Shown here piece by piece: positions 11,808 to 23,347 of a DNA stretch of 64,000 nucleotides. Each line of letters opens with the position of its first letter. The stretch's first letter is position 1. The notes beneath the pieces are model-generated. The model did not search any database. It saw only the letters and a program-made list of their open reading frames with translations, and was not told the DNA's origin. The translations under genes were made by a program, and so were the position numbers. The DNA comes from Fistulifera solaris (taxonomy: Eukaryota; Bacillariophyta; Bacillariophyceae; Naviculales; Stauroneidaceae): the NCBI GenBank assembly GCA_030295235.1, contig AP026147.1, forward strand, positions 727,903 through 791,902. The letters run 5' to 3'.

Positions 11808-13051
11808 ATGAAAGGTCTCTTGAATGCATTAGAACGAAAAAATAGCCGTCCTAGCAAAACTTGGAGCGCGAAAGATGCTTCTGTTTCGCGATCTGGGGCT
11901 TCCGTGACGATTGCGTCGAGCATATCATCGGGATCTGCTTCGGCTTTCGCACCCTCTTCCTCCTCTTCCACAAGTGATCATGATTATCAAATAAAATCGA
12001 AAGAACGCGCACGAACAATCGTCGAAATCACGCAAAAAACGTTGGTTGGGTTGCTTGAAAACGAAAACGAATTCGAACATGAGTACACCTTTTCATCGAT
12101 TAAAAAGAATCACAAGAACCTTCAATACACGAGTCGCGACGACTTAATTATAGGTGAAACGCTAGCGATGGGAGGCTTTGGATGTATCATACAAGTTCAT
12201 GCAACCACCTTGTCCTCATCGAATAAATACGTCATGAAAACATTGATTCCAATGTCACGCGCGGCATCAGATGCGAAACTCATCAGTGCGGCGCATCAAT
12301 TGGCCAAAGAACGCTACTTTTTATCGCACCTGAGTCATCCCAACATTATCTCGATGTATGCCATGTCAAAGGGTGGTTTGTCAGTTATTCAAGAAACACG
12401 ACGTCTCGATTCGTATTTCATTATCGAAGAATACATGCCCATGCTACTCACGGATCAAATTCAAATATGGCACCAAAAGCAGAGTCAGCATCGACAATCT
12501 CGCTGGTCTTTCAAGAAAAAGATAAATCCCCAGATATTTCTCGAACAAGTTACATGCGCTGTACAGATTGCTTCCGCACTGAACTATTTGCATCATCAGC
12601 GAGTCATCTTTCGTGATGTCAAAAGTGCCAACGTCGGAATATCGGCACAACGTCAAGCGAAGCTATTCGATTTCGGTTTAGCAGTGCAGCTTCCCAAGGA
12701 CGCTGATCTGGATGCTTTACAGCCTTCGCTCGGGGGTAGTCGCGTAGGCACATTACGAATGATGGCGACGGAAGTCTTGCGGAAGCAACCCTACAATGTG
12801 AAAGCCGATGTGTTTTCCTTTGCGCTGCTGTTGTGGGAAATGATCGTTTTAGATCAAAGACCCCCCGAAGGTGGTTGTGGTGTCTACGGAAGTCGACCAC
12901 CGTTACCATCGCACTGGCCCTTTACTTTGAAACGTATCTTGGAAAGAGCATGGGCGGATGATTTTCAAAATGAACGTCCGCACATGTCCGAGGTTTTACT
13001 CTTTTGCGAGATCTGCAACGGCAACTGCTGTCGGAACAGACTGCGCGTTAA
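11808..13051 (+). CDS. TKL-like protein kinase, C terminus frame-broken
   Basis: A Ser-rich N terminus (1-57) precedes a kinase domain: Gly-loop LAMGGFG 119-125, VMK Lys144, Glu168 in helix C, a catalytic loop written FRDVKSAN (Asp270, Lys272, Asn275), DFG 288-290, and a GTLRMMATEV activation segment. The DVKSANV...LFDFGLA pattern and the C-terminal NERPHMSEV suit tyrosine-kinase-like kinases. Phe replaces the His of HRD, and MATE replaces APE. As written the frame runs on to 13193 with a Cys-rich, implausible tail. Adding one T to the T4 run at 13002-13005 gives FLRDLQRQLLSEQTAR and a stop at 13051, the normal ending of such domains; I therefore end the gene there. Confidence 0.8.
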
Positions 13052-13334
13052 CAGATATCACGCAAGTAGAGTTTACATTTTGTTGTGTCCTTCAACTTTG
13101 TTAGTCAAGAATAGTACTTTTTTAAAAATTGGCTCAAATATATTGAAAACGCTCTTTACGACTCGTCCATGCCCTTTCAGCTTATTAAATTAGATGCCGA
13201 ACCTTTTCTCGCGTGCGTACAATTAGCCACTTTGTTTTGAGAAGGAACTCACACATCATCATTATTTGCTCGAGAATAATTACGTGGTAAACAATAGGCG
13301 CGCCTTCCTCAATAATTGCGTTCATGCGACGAAG

Positions 13335-14242
13335 CTACAGCGTGTTAATGTATTCTTTCTTCCACAGATCGTATAGTTGCTGATCTGTGGTATCTGCTTT
13401 GCGCATATAGACGCATAGCTTCGACCCCGATTCTTCTACCAGGTTGAGAAATGAGTCCGCCTTTCTATATTGATAGAGTTTCTTTTGTTCTGTACAGTCA
13501 TGAAAGAGGACTTTTGTCTTGGTGGGGTCTCCTCCTCGCGCACTCGCATGCAAAAAGGCTATTAACATACACGCCAATCGGTATCTTCCGTCTACCATGT
13601 ACACATCGAACGGTAACTCCTCCGACAACATGGGGGCTACTTGATAATCGAGCGATGCTTTCGCCAGCTCCTTTTCTGGATATCCCCAAATTCCAGTCTT
13701 TCCAATGTCGGCAAGGTAGAATCGAAAATGAGGCAACGATTTATCTCTGGCGTTGGCGACCCATTCCGCATCGGAATCAATCCCAGCATAGCGACGGACT
13801 CCAACATGACTGGCGATATACGTTGATTCACCGAGTCCCCATTCAAAAACTGAGTCTGCTTCACTGTATATTCTACCCAATAAAGTTCTATCTTGATCCG
13901 TTAATCCGCCGGTTGTTTTCTGAGTCCACGAAGCAAGGCGAAATGTCGTGCGTGGTTCTGTAGGGGTGTGTTGTAACGTAATATTCAAGGAATCTTGCGC
14001 CGCTCGGTCAAAGAACGTAAGCGAATTTTTGTTGTCTGCTCCTCTTATTTGAGAAGACTTCAAAATAGTCGTACCAGTATCAGTTGGAGGCAAAAGACAA
14101 GCAACGAAGATCCTTTCAAAAGATGAACCGGTCGAACGGCAAGTAATATCACAAAAACCAAACAACCCAATATCGACTGAATGATAAAGGTTATTCGCAG
14201 ATTGCGCGAAGTTCTTCTTGATACAGCTGAAATGGTGGCCAT
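13335..14242 (-). CDS. Methyltransferase-like protein, tandem paralog 1
   Basis: About 302 codons from ATG 14242. It has a basic N terminus and one hydrophobic segment (about 20-40, probably a membrane anchor). The globular domain contains VFEWGLGEST, RYAGIDSDAEWV, FRFYLADIG and YMVDGRYRLACMLIAFLHA. The E-x-G-x-G-x-S loop followed by an acidic strand end (DSD) resembles the SAM-binding motifs I and II of class I methyltransferases, but no activity can be assigned. The N-terminal 60 residues lie in a different frame from the rest; the switch must occur between 14165 and 14060. Correcting it makes the gene the same length as paralog 2, which supports one gene. The frame containing the domain has no ATG of its own at the right place. 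Confidence 0.8.
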
Positions 14243-14714
14243 GATTAGACAGAGTGCTTTATTGAATATTCGTTTATAGGATTATATTTTGTTATCGTTG
14301 TGTTGCAACATAAAATAATGCTTTTACCTACTGACGCCTTCCCACTCGCGATCGACTCATCCATGCGGGACTGCTATCCACTTGAAGTCAAACTATAACA
14401 CTCTACCTGATACTCCGTAGTTATTCAACAGCTAACGCCATCTCAACGTTACCAAGACTAAGATGATCAAATAAGCACCAACGGCATTTTTTCTATCTTT
14501 CAATTCAATTATTCCATTGCTTATCTCTTGTGATGTTGATTGAAGATGAATGCTTGTACAATGGACTTTAAGACCCTAAATACCTGAGCCGACGTTGCCA
14601 CCCCGAAAGTCTCTACTGTTGACACATGCGACCCTATGATCTAGGGTTAGTTGTTGTTTAGTTGATTCTGCTTGTGCTCATTTTCTATCTAAGCTTGCTT
14701 CAGTTATGCCATAA
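14243..14714. other. Intergenic between methyltransferase-like paralogs
   Basis: No gene seen. Contains one TACTCCGT octamer at 14411-14418. Holds the promoter of paralog 1. Confidence 0.5.
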
Positions 14715-15621
14715 TTACTCGACTTCACGATACTCCTCCAACCATAGATCAAGTAATTGTTGATCCGTCGTTGCCCTCTTTCGCTTGTATACACACAGCC
14801 TTCTCCCAGAATGTTCTACCAAGTCTAGTAGATGATCCGCCTTTCGATATTGAGGCCTATCCAGCAATTTTGGCCCTTCCCCTTCCTTGTAACAATCATG
14901 GAGCAAAACTTTGGTTCGTGAAGGATCGGCACCCCGAGCACTTGCATGTAAAAAGGCTATTAGCATACAAGCGAGTCGATATCTTCCGTCCACCATGTAC
15001 ACATCGAACGGTAGATGTTCGGACAACAGTGGAGCTAATTGATAGTCAAGGTATGACTTTGGCAAATTTTCTTCCGGATATCCCCAAAGCCCAGTATTAC
15101 CGATATCTGCGAGATAGAATCGAAAATGAGGTAGCGATTGATTTCTTGCGTTGGCTACCCATACCGCATCCGAATCGATTCCAGCATATCGCGGGACGCC
15201 GACATGACTGGCAATATAAGTCGATTCACCGAGTCCCCACTCAAAAACAGAGTCTGCTTCGTAATATATTTTTGCAAGAACCAGACGATCTTCTTCCGTG
15301 AGCCCTCCTGTTGTTGTTTTATTCCAGCCTTTCCTAAAAAAATCTGGTGCGTTTTCCGGTAGGCATATCTTGCAGTATAATTTGTTGAACTTCTTGAGCC
15401 GCTCGATCAAAGAATTTGTTTGATTTGACGCCCGGAACATTATGAAGACTATTGATCGCAGTTCCTTGACTTTGATTGAATTGTTGCATATCAAAAAGGG
15501 ACCCCATGCGTAGGATTTCGAATATCGAAAAGAGTGCAAAGAGAGGAAAGAGAAATTTGGCTCTCGCTGTCGCCCCGCGTTTTGTCGCGTCTCTGTTTTG
15601 TTCTGTTGTCGCCGTGGTCAT
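14715..15621 (-). CDS. Methyltransferase-like protein, tandem paralog 2
   Basis: About 302 codons, same orientation as paralog 1 and clearly related along its whole domain (VFEWGLGESTYIASHVGV, YAGIDSD, HFRFYLADIG, VDGRYRLACMLIAFLHASA, then TTDQQLLDLW near the end). The N terminus has a basic stretch and a hydrophobic anchor (about 22-40). The frame breaks at the A7 run 15336-15342 (T7 on the coding strand): removing one base joins LQDMPTGKRTRFF to RKGWNKTTTGGL, which then aligns without gaps to LQHTPTEPRTTFR-LASWTQKTTGGL in paralog 1. That gap-free match is strong evidence that the break is a sequence artefact or a very recent mutation. Confidence 0.82.
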
Positions 15622-15928
15622 GATTCTCTCACAAAGTTAATCTTTATGATATTTGTAAGAAGAAAGTCAGCTTAAACGGAAAGAGCTTCAACAAAAGATT
15701 GACAGAAATTGGACTACGGAAAAGGAAATGCGATGAAGCGGTAAAACGTGCGTCGTGATTTTCTTCGTGACGAGTGACGAGTGACGAGCAGGTCGAAAAC
15801 AATGACAGCTCCAGACACTAAACCTTAACGTTACTGGAGAATATATGTATCTGATCGCGGACTATATAATATCATCATACATAATGTTTCTTTCCAGGTT
15901 ATAGGTTATAGACATAGACTAGACTATA

Positions 15929-15955
15929 CCAAGGAGAAAATTATTTTCTCCTTGG
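15929..15955. repeat. Perfect 27-nt inverted repeat
   Basis: CCAAGGAGAAAAT, a single T, then ATTTTCTCCTTGG: 13-bp arms with a one-base centre, flanked by CTATA on the left and ACTATA on the right. Could be a cruciform or an RNA hairpin if transcribed, or the remnant of two abutting element ends. Confidence 0.85.
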
Positions 15956-15965
15956 ACTATACTGG

Positions 15966-16015
15966 TAGTCATTTACATAGACATCATTATTTCACGATTG
16001 AACCGACCTCTGTAC
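15966..16015 (+). repeat. Direct repeat, left copy
   Basis: Shares TAGTCATTTACATAGACATC, then ATTATTT(C/A)ACGATTGAAC and GACCTCTGTAC, with 16311-16368. Copies are 345 bp apart; the right copy has an extra ATTGAAC duplication. Confidence 0.85.
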
Positions 16016-16310
16016 CAGTACATATAATGACGCCTGTATGGCGGAAAGTTTTACTATCAAACGGATATCAACGTACAAAAGACGAAACGTATTATGCCAT
16101 GCAAATCAAACCCCCAAAAATATCAGACTTCTGTGATACGGGATTGTAGAGAATTCTGTTTTCACTGTGCAAAAAGTAATGACCCCTGTTTATCGTATTT
16201 CTTGATTTAGCCCTTTCTGGCCTATAGTAAAATCACCAAAGTCCTAATTTTCGGCGATGCCCCCACCCCCACACCCCCTTGTCACAGCGAAAGTAAAACT
16301 TTTCGGACTA

Positions 16311-16368
16311 TAGTCATTTACATAGACATCATTATTTAACGATTGAACATTGAACAGACCTCTGTACA
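16311..16368 (+). repeat. Direct repeat, right copy
   Basis: Second copy of the repeat at 15966-16015, nearly identical over about 50 bp, with a 7-bp internal duplication (ATTGAAC). The segment between the copies is gene-free. Confidence 0.85.
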
Positions 16369-16817
16369 TATAGTGTTTATCAGAAATCATGTGACGAGAG
16401 ACCAAAAATACTGAGTAGGATTCGTGAAGAGTGAGGACTTAGAGAAAGTGTACAGTAGGTACTTACTCGCACTATTGTTAAGTAAAAGGCACACGGGAGA
16501 ACTTTGGGCACCAACTTCCAGCTTTCTGTTTCCTGCCGCGCCGAATGCCGAAGGGCGGAGGAAGGCGACAAGGTCATCCATTTCTTCGTTCTGTCGTCGT
16601 CAAACGTCAAATTCCCGGTTAACGCTCCAACTCCAACGTCTGTACAGGGAGGATCGGAGACAAAAGGAATGGACTTCGGCCTTCTGGCAATCAAAGATTA
16701 ATTGAGCAAGCTAGATAAGAGACAACAGATACTCCGTTACAGCTACAATATTTCGACGCCAGGTCACGAGCTCAAACAACTCCACAAGTGTTACCTGGTA
16801 CAACATAACCCTTTGTC

Positions 16818-18204
16818 ATGGTTCACCTAACAACAACATCAGCTCACCCCGATCGCGACAAGAATACTATGGCGACCCGATCAACAAAACAGGACAAATT
16901 TCGATACTTCGGGGCTGCAACAATCCTCGCCTTTTGCATTGGGTGTCTTCTCGACTGGATCGCTTTACTGCAGGTAAAAAACGAGATGGTAACGTATGCG
17001 GACGAACTGGATTATTTGAAACAAGAAACTCTTGTTCTACTAGGAAATGACCAGCGGAAGTCTCCAACTTACAGGATTAGAATTGATGCGATGCATGATA
17101 CAACGGAGAATCGGCACATTGACGTTCAAACTCCCCCGTATTCTCAAGAAGAGTCGTTCGCAGGGTGTATTCTTTTTCTGAATCAAAACCCCCGCCTGAC
17201 TGAATGGATTGCCTACCATTACTTTGCGCTACCTCTGCGAACCTTAATCATCGCCTATGACCCTCGCACTACTGAACGAGCCACGGAACTAATTGAGCGT
17301 TGGAAGAACGTAATCTCAATCGTGGAATGGAATGACGACGACTATTTACCGGCTAATTGGACAGTCGGCTTACAACCTGATCTAAAGAAAAGGACTTCTT
17401 TGGCAACAATAACTCACAGGAAACGCCAACTCACATTCTCTCAAAAGTGTCATGAACGCGCTGTTGAGATGGGCGTGAAGCGCACAATCATTATTGACCC
17501 CGACGAGTATCTTCGTGTGAATCCGAAGGTGGTTCCTGCTACGTTTGTCAATACCAGTGAACCCGGCCACGTAACAAAGATGTTTCAGCTGCTTGAAGCA
17601 CCAAATAACACAATGTTGGTGGAGCAGGAGGGCGTTACGTACAAAGCGAACTGTTCCGTTTATCCTCGCGTGCAATTCACAACTTTGGGTCCCAATACAT
17701 GGTACCGAATTCCCAAAGATGTGGAATATTCAAAAGCAGACTTGGTCGATCCGTTTTACTTCAATACGCTTCGCTACCGGTATCGGAATGCACGCATCAT
17801 GAAGCACGCGAAAGGGTTGGTGTACACCATGCACGAAACACCACATCAAATCACCAATCTTCATTATCCGCTCGATTTGAAATGCCTTAAATCGGCGTAC
17901 TCGATCGACAAGTCTCCCCTGCTTGTCAATCATTACATTGGCAGTTTTGAAGACTTTCTGCATTCATTTCGTATTGACGCGCGAAATGATGCACTTGACT
18001 TCTGCCAAACTCCGGTCTAGATGGGAAGAACGATCTCGTGGTTACGGAGGTACCGAAGCTTTCCATTTTCATTTGCGGAATCCTCTAGTACGAGATGAAG
18101 ACATTACCAGCTGGATTCCTGCTTTCTTTGCTTGGCAATCGGATGATGTTGCACGCATGCTTCTTCGCGATACAGGAGCGAGGGCGCGCAATTCGAATGT
18201 ATAA
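16818..18204 (+). CDS. Type II membrane glycosyltransferase, GT92-like
   Basis: About 462 codons once the frame is repaired. A transmembrane anchor at about 29-52 follows a basic N terminus (type II, Golgi-like topology). The lumenal part has CILFLNQNPRLTEWIAYHY, then IIAYDPRT, VISIVEWND, RTIIIDPDEYL (a DxD-like acidic site), KHAKGLVY, and LLVNHYIGSFEDFL, the order seen in GT92-type (DUF23) enzymes. Met18 (16869) is an alternative start. The frame stops at 18020, just after FRIDARND. Deleting one A from the A3 run 17984-17986 continues it through RWEERSRGYGG and SWIPAFFAWQSDDVARMLL to a stop at 18204; that tail is typical of the family. Substrate unknown. Confidence 0.82.
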
Positions 18205-19498
18205 TAGCAATGATGCTGATTGTTTACTTGTATTGTTTTTGAACCGTAAAGGCGCGCGTCAATCAATCGCAGTGAGGACGATCGCGACGACGATATGACT
18301 GTTTATGTTAAGGTTAGCGATAAGTGAAACTTGTTAATTAAGGTTACAGGTTTTTACTGGTGCCTGTTATGTTGTTGTGGGCAGGACAAATTTCGATCAC
18401 ACCATTCTTCGCGTCTTTGGGACACCAATTGTCAATGTTACTTTGCCCAACATCGCTTCTTGACGCCAAGAAACAAATAATCGACATTGATTTGACAGTG
18501 AAACATGAAACAATGGAAAGACACAACGCTTCCAGTCTCTACGCGTCGTTTACGTAGCCGCCGTAAGAAATTTATCTCTGTTGGGGGTACCCGGATATTT
18601 TGCTTTTCGCCATCATCCATTTGTTGCATCTGCAGTACACAGATGTCAACGTTTCCCTGTGCGCCGTATTCCTTCGTCTCACGAAGCAATATCCGCCATC
18701 GATTCAAAAGCAAAACGATGATAGAACAAATGATGCAACGCCTCGAATGTCTACATAATTATTTCACGTACCATTTCGAGGCAAATGAGCTCCAAGTACT
18801 GTAAAATATATAGGACACGGCTACTATATACTTTAGTGTTGGTTTACGGCAGAAATTGTATACCGTGTCAAAATCGACCGATTTTTTCTATAGCCGGCCG
18901 CTTCAATAAGTTTCCTTACTATTATTCTACTTTGCCCAACATCTTTCGTGTCTCTTGACTTATTATTAAGAGCAATACGTTGTGTGTGATTCCAGGTGGC
19001 TGACGATGCCTGGTAATGATTCTAATGTCGACCAAACCGCAGCTAGAGACCGTTTTCTTGTTGCGGTAGTACTCCCTTGTGGTCGGCTTTTTTGCCGCGT
19101 TTGCAATCGAGGGTATACTTGATAGTTCATTTTTGACGACACCGTCATTTAAGACCACTTCTATGCTCGTGCACTACTACAAGACTGTCCAGGCCGAGTT
19201 CGGCAGCTCGACTTACCGTATTTCATGATCAACTTGTGGAACGAAAAGGTAACGATTAATGATATCGCCAGGGATCTTTATAACGTAGTTCCAAGGTTGC
19301 ATAGTATGGCAAATAGGTTGGAGCTGGTCAGCCGCGGAGGTCGTCGTGCCGGTAAATTACCACCGCTCGTTGTTATTCACCAAGGCATTCACTCGCTGCA
19401 AAAAATCAAAGAAAACTAATTAATGTTCCGTCTGGAAGATTATTTTGACCTGATTATTATTATCGATTACAATAAAATTCTAAGGCTTACGTATTCTT
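18205..19498. other. Intergenic ~1.3 kb, no gene supported
   Basis: Contains short frames (18505-18804; 19225-19419, 64 aa, basic) without recognisable domains or a supporting start context. TATATAG-type AT stretches near 18806-18830. No RNA gene recognised. Confidence 0.5.
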
Positions 19499-20736
19499 TT
19501 ATCGTCGACTAGTTCTAACATTAACATTGTCCTTTCTGGGAGAGCCATTGCTGCCACTTTCTGGGTTATAAACTGGTATCCTAGATGAGGATATTAGTCG
19601 TGACTGTTCCTTGGCAGAAGTTCCGGGTTGAGAAGACCGGTACGAGGCATTTTTGGTTTTAGTGGCTCGACGCAATAGTTCGTTTTCGTCGCTGGGGCGG
19701 CCTGTACTGTGCGACTCATTCAATTTGGACAGCCATTCTGTTACTTCCTGGTAGCTGTTCTGCGACTTTGATGCTGAAACTTCCGACTGACTCTTCTTTA
19801 CTTTAGGCGGAAGACGGTCAATTAGAAGTTCTTCCCCGTTATCGTCGACTTCAATTTGCAGCGGAGCCGGCTTTCGGAATATCGAAGAAACAGACTTGGG
19901 GGCTGCTCGTGTGATACTTTGTATGTTATCATCCGTCAGCAACGGCACCACACGTGAGCTCATAATCCGCTGTAATCGCTCCTTGTGCTTTGTCGGGGCG
20001 TCGGCAAAGAAATCGCCCAAGTTTGCCAACGTGAACGGTTGCGTCAGATCATCCGCATGCACCGGATACCACCACGTTGGAGCATTATTGTGGAATTGCG
20101 AACTGGTTGCTGCATCTTGCTCATCGGGATGGCCAAAAGGCATACAACTGGTTTGGGAGGGAACCCAGATACCTCGAGGATATACTGTTTCATGATTTCG
20201 TTTTGAAAAGGGCTGCAAAAATCATCCTGTTTCATCAGTGGCTGAGCAACCAAGTGTGACGAATAGAGTGTAGCGGGCCACCAAACATTTTCGATTGCAG
20301 GGGATTGAAACCAAACCAGCGTCGGCTTCTTAGTGGCCTCCTCATTTTCTCTGTTGGTATTAGACGACTCTGCAGTGCGCGGAAGGTGCTGATGATGCGA
20401 CGAACTAGTTAGTCTCGGTTGACCCGCTATACTCGAGGGCGGTTGATCACGCATCTCCTCTGTCGCATAATCGCGAAGACGGGCGGAATAGATTGCGCGT
20501 GTTGCGTGGTTTGTCACACTGTGTGGCGACTTGACGATCTCTGTAGGATTGGAATAACGAAAGGTCGGTTCTTTACAAGTCGGACACTTCATAGTGACAT
20601 TTCGATTGTCCTGTCCAACTCCACTGGTCTCGAAACAGGCGTTCAAGCAATCGCGACACACAGATTGCCCACAGTGAGAACACTGCACTTGGTGAATCGA
20701 GTCAAAGTTGCAAATCGGACACGCGTATGGCTTCAT
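19499..20736 (-). CDS. Zinc-finger protein (RING-like CxxC cluster), frame-broken
   Basis: About 412 codons. The N terminus holds four CxxC pairs (Cys6/9, 19/22, 27/30, 51/54) in CPIC...CSHC...CRDC...CPTC, suggesting a two-zinc RING-like or treble-clef finger, perhaps ubiquitin-related. A Ser-rich linker follows, then LVWFQSP and NVWWPATLYSS, which recall a PWWP/chromo-type barrel. The first frame ends at 20044 and the second, ending at 19499, takes over. The switch lies between about 20220 and 20110; either the coding-strand T5 of GATTTTTGC (+1) or a later site near PPKPVVC would do, so I cannot fix the exact sequence. The second half has WWYPVHADDLTQPF and NLGDFFADAPTKH, then a disordered C terminus. 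Confidence 0.65.
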
Positions 20737-21497
20737 TGTCGCTATAGTTGCAGAAGATAATTCGAGTTAATGACGCGTATAAGACCTGGAGATGCCCGGC
20801 AAAGCCTGATGCGACCTAGACGACGACGGTTCGTGCTTGTTGCTTGTTGTCAATTGATGGTAGAACTAACTGTGGCTTTCGCATCAAGAATGCCTTCCTT
20901 TTTGGCAGAGATGAGCGAAGTGCACAAAGTGCATCTTCGCTGATGCGCGCCGGCCAGGATTTAAAATCGCAGAATATTTCACATCTGTTAGAACCTGTAA
21001 GACAACAAGTTCACAAGTTCCTACAAAATATCCGGGTTTCCCTCTGTCGATAAATTTCCTTACGAGGCCTACGTAAAATTACGTAGACATTGAAATTGTT
21101 GTATCATTCCAAAACTTCATGCTTCTATGCCCTTTTATGTCGATTGAAGCTTTATTGACTAAAAAACTTCTATTAGTATATTTTAGCGCTGCGAACGCAT
21201 CAAATGGATGAGGTCGAAGCTTCACTATATCCGGGTCTTTTCGACGCCCCGTCAGTTGGAGCGGCCATTATCCATCAAGCTTTTTCTTCCCTACTAGACC
21301 TTAGATGCAGTCTTTTCATGTGTTTGAAGTGGCAGATGGGGGTTTGTAGACCCTGTAGCCTGGGTGGCCGAAACGTACATTATCGAATTGCACCGGCAGC
21401 GGGCCACTTTGTTATCTTTAACAAATGCATTTACACAAACAAGTGCGTTATTTTATCTAAAATTAGTTCAGTCGCGAAAGCCTAGAGCACTCTTGCA
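20737..21497. other. Intergenic, no gene supported
   Basis: Promoter side of the zinc-finger gene and 3' flank of the ATP23 gene. Contains a short palindrome TACGTAAAATTACGTA near 21071. A plus-strand frame at 21204-21485 shows no features. Confidence 0.45.
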
Positions 21498-22342
21498 CTA
21501 TCTTTCCGAACCGGCTGTTTTTGTTGGTCCAGAGGTTTTATTAACATTTCCAAAGGGGCGATCATCTCGTAATGCCGTCTGCAATACGTTTTGTACACAT
21601 TGTTGACTTGCTCTTGCAGGAAATAGATTTTGTGTCGCTGTGAATGCTTTCTGTGAGACACATTGTGAGCTTGTGAACAATCCACCGTAGCACTCGGCTT
21701 GTTTTGCCGCCCGCACTTCCGAATAAGCCAAATTCTCGCATAATCGTAAATCCAACTGTAGTTTCCGTACATCGTACACATGTATGAGTTCATGTACTAG
21801 CATCTCTTCCATTTCCGCTACTCCAGAACGGTTGGTACATACGACAACAGAGATCGGAGAGGGACCAGTAATAAACGCCCGAGCGTTCCCTTCTGGTCCA
21901 GTGTCACTACATTCTCGACAAACAATCGACAGCCACTCCTTCCGTGACGATTGTTGATCTCCTTCTTCTTTTCTTTTGAGTGAATCATCCGAGGAACGGA
22001 GTTTTTTCGATGAAAAGGCCAATTGAGACGTTCGGCGTTGAGGTATTCCGAAAGTCTCGGCAAGCCTTATAGGGGAGTCCGCGCGTGGGTCATTCTCATT
22101 TAATTCCGCATCATTCCAGTTCCGAGTCGGCTCCGTCAGTGGTGAAGCAATCTCCACTTGAATTCCATTAGCAATCGGTCTCCATGCTGTAGGATTTAAA
22201 GACTCCAACAGTTTACGAGGCCTCGACGACGCCGTGTGCAGTAAGACTTTTTGCAGTAACTGAGCGCATAAACTGCAATCAGAGGAGTCTCCGACTGCCG
22301 TATCTGACTTTACAGGGATCTGTTTTGATTCTTTTCTAGCAT
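21498..22342 (-). CDS. ATP23-like mitochondrial metalloprotease (M76)
   Basis: Zinc protease of the mitochondrial intermembrane space that matures and helps assemble the ATP synthase Fo part in yeast. The HELIH zinc motif is at 21780-21794 (reading HELIHVYDVRKL), preceded by VVVCTNR and followed by LAYSEVRAAKQAECYG, CVQNVLQTALRDDRPFGN: the standard order of the family. A Ser/Arg/Glu-rich insert (~70 residues) separates the N-terminal part from WLSIVCREC and is unusual. The frame continues upstream of its first TTG through DSSDCSLCAQLLQKVL, which matches the Cys-containing family N terminus, but has no ATG. An ATG at 22342 would connect if the T4 run 22332-22335 had one more base. Confidence 0.85.
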
Positions 22343-23347
22343 ACTCTGATATTCAAACTGAGAAACGAAACAGTTGCGACTCTTTATAAGCAGCAATCAC
22401 CTTTAAGCGGTAAAACTAATGGCTCAGAATAGTCGAAGAATTTGCTCGGATCGCTGTGTTGTTAAAATTGAAAATATAGAGGTCAAACAATACAAGGACG
22501 ACCTCATTCAAGGAAAAGGAAGGCAGTGCGCGAAGTGCGTTTATTCTTCCTCGTGACTCAAACCCATGACCCATGACTCATTAGAAGACCGTCGCATTTG
22601 AAATTTTGGTCACGAATTGCATGGAAGCGCAAATCAATGCAGCGTCAGAACAGGACGTTAAAATTCTGCCTCTCAGTACAAATTTCTACGTAGAGCCTAC
22701 GGCGAGGCAGAATTTTAACGTCATTTCCAAAGTAGTCGACAGTAGACAAACTACAGAATGATCAACGCCTTCAAACAAATGTCTTGGACGCAGAAGGCAG
22801 AACCCTAGCGAAACATCCGGAAAAGCAATATTCCCGCGTCTCGAGTTTCAAGGAGTTTCGACAATATTATTTCGAGTTAGAGTCATCTTCATCATCTTGT
22901 TAATAGTTTATAGGTTGTCGGTTGTCGTTCAAAATTTGATATTCATGAAAATTCAGTCTACATTGGACATGTACACACTATATTGAGACAAAACAAGAGC
23001 CAATGGGTGCCAACGCAAGCTCTAATAGATCTTTCTTGATACGAGTTCCAATCAGATGGCTTTTTTCATTCACCTGAAATTGTTGCAGATGCTTCTTGCC
23101 GGTGCTAGTAAACTCCAAACTCTTCTTCAAACCTCATCAAAACAGCAAGATAAATTGTCGAACCACATTGGACCAGCTGCAAATTACATCGGAAAGGAAC
23201 GATTATTGCTCATAATAGTTTGGGATTATACGTGTTATATTTCTAGCTAGAATCTGCTAGCATAGCGGTTGAAAGATTTGTGCATCAACTCTTGGGTCTT
23301 TCATTATTGCTTGCATTCGCACTGGAGAGTACATAATCATTGGGTCA
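22343..23347. other. Intergenic ~1 kb with a long stem-loop
   Basis: No protein gene supported. The main feature is the perfect inverted repeat at 22654-22722. Otherwise ordinary AT-rich sequence; a 64-residue plus frame at 23056 has no features. Confidence 0.5.
22654..22722. repeat. Stem-loop with 19-bp perfect arms
   Basis: GACGTTAAAATTCTGCCTC at 22654-22672 pairs perfectly with GAGGCAGAATTTTAACGTC at 22704-22722, leaving a 31-nt loop that contains CTACGTAG. Could be a small mobile element (MITE-like), a structured RNA, or an inverted-repeat regulatory site. No reading frame supports a coding role. Confidence 0.85.

Larger units (their letters stand above)
15622..16817. other. Intergenic ~1.2 kb with hairpin and direct repeats
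   Basis: No gene supported. Features: a (GTGAC GA) mini-array near 15766-15790, a perfect 27-nt hairpin at 15929-15955, a direct repeat (15966-16015 and 16311-16368), a C-rich tract at 16259-16280, and one TACTCCGT octamer at 16730-16737. Overlapping short frames at 16380-16705 on both strands show no family features. Confidence 0.5.

Noticed and set aside
19225-19419. 64-residue basic plus-strand frame
   Set aside because: No domain, no upstream promoter-like or splice context; could be chance.
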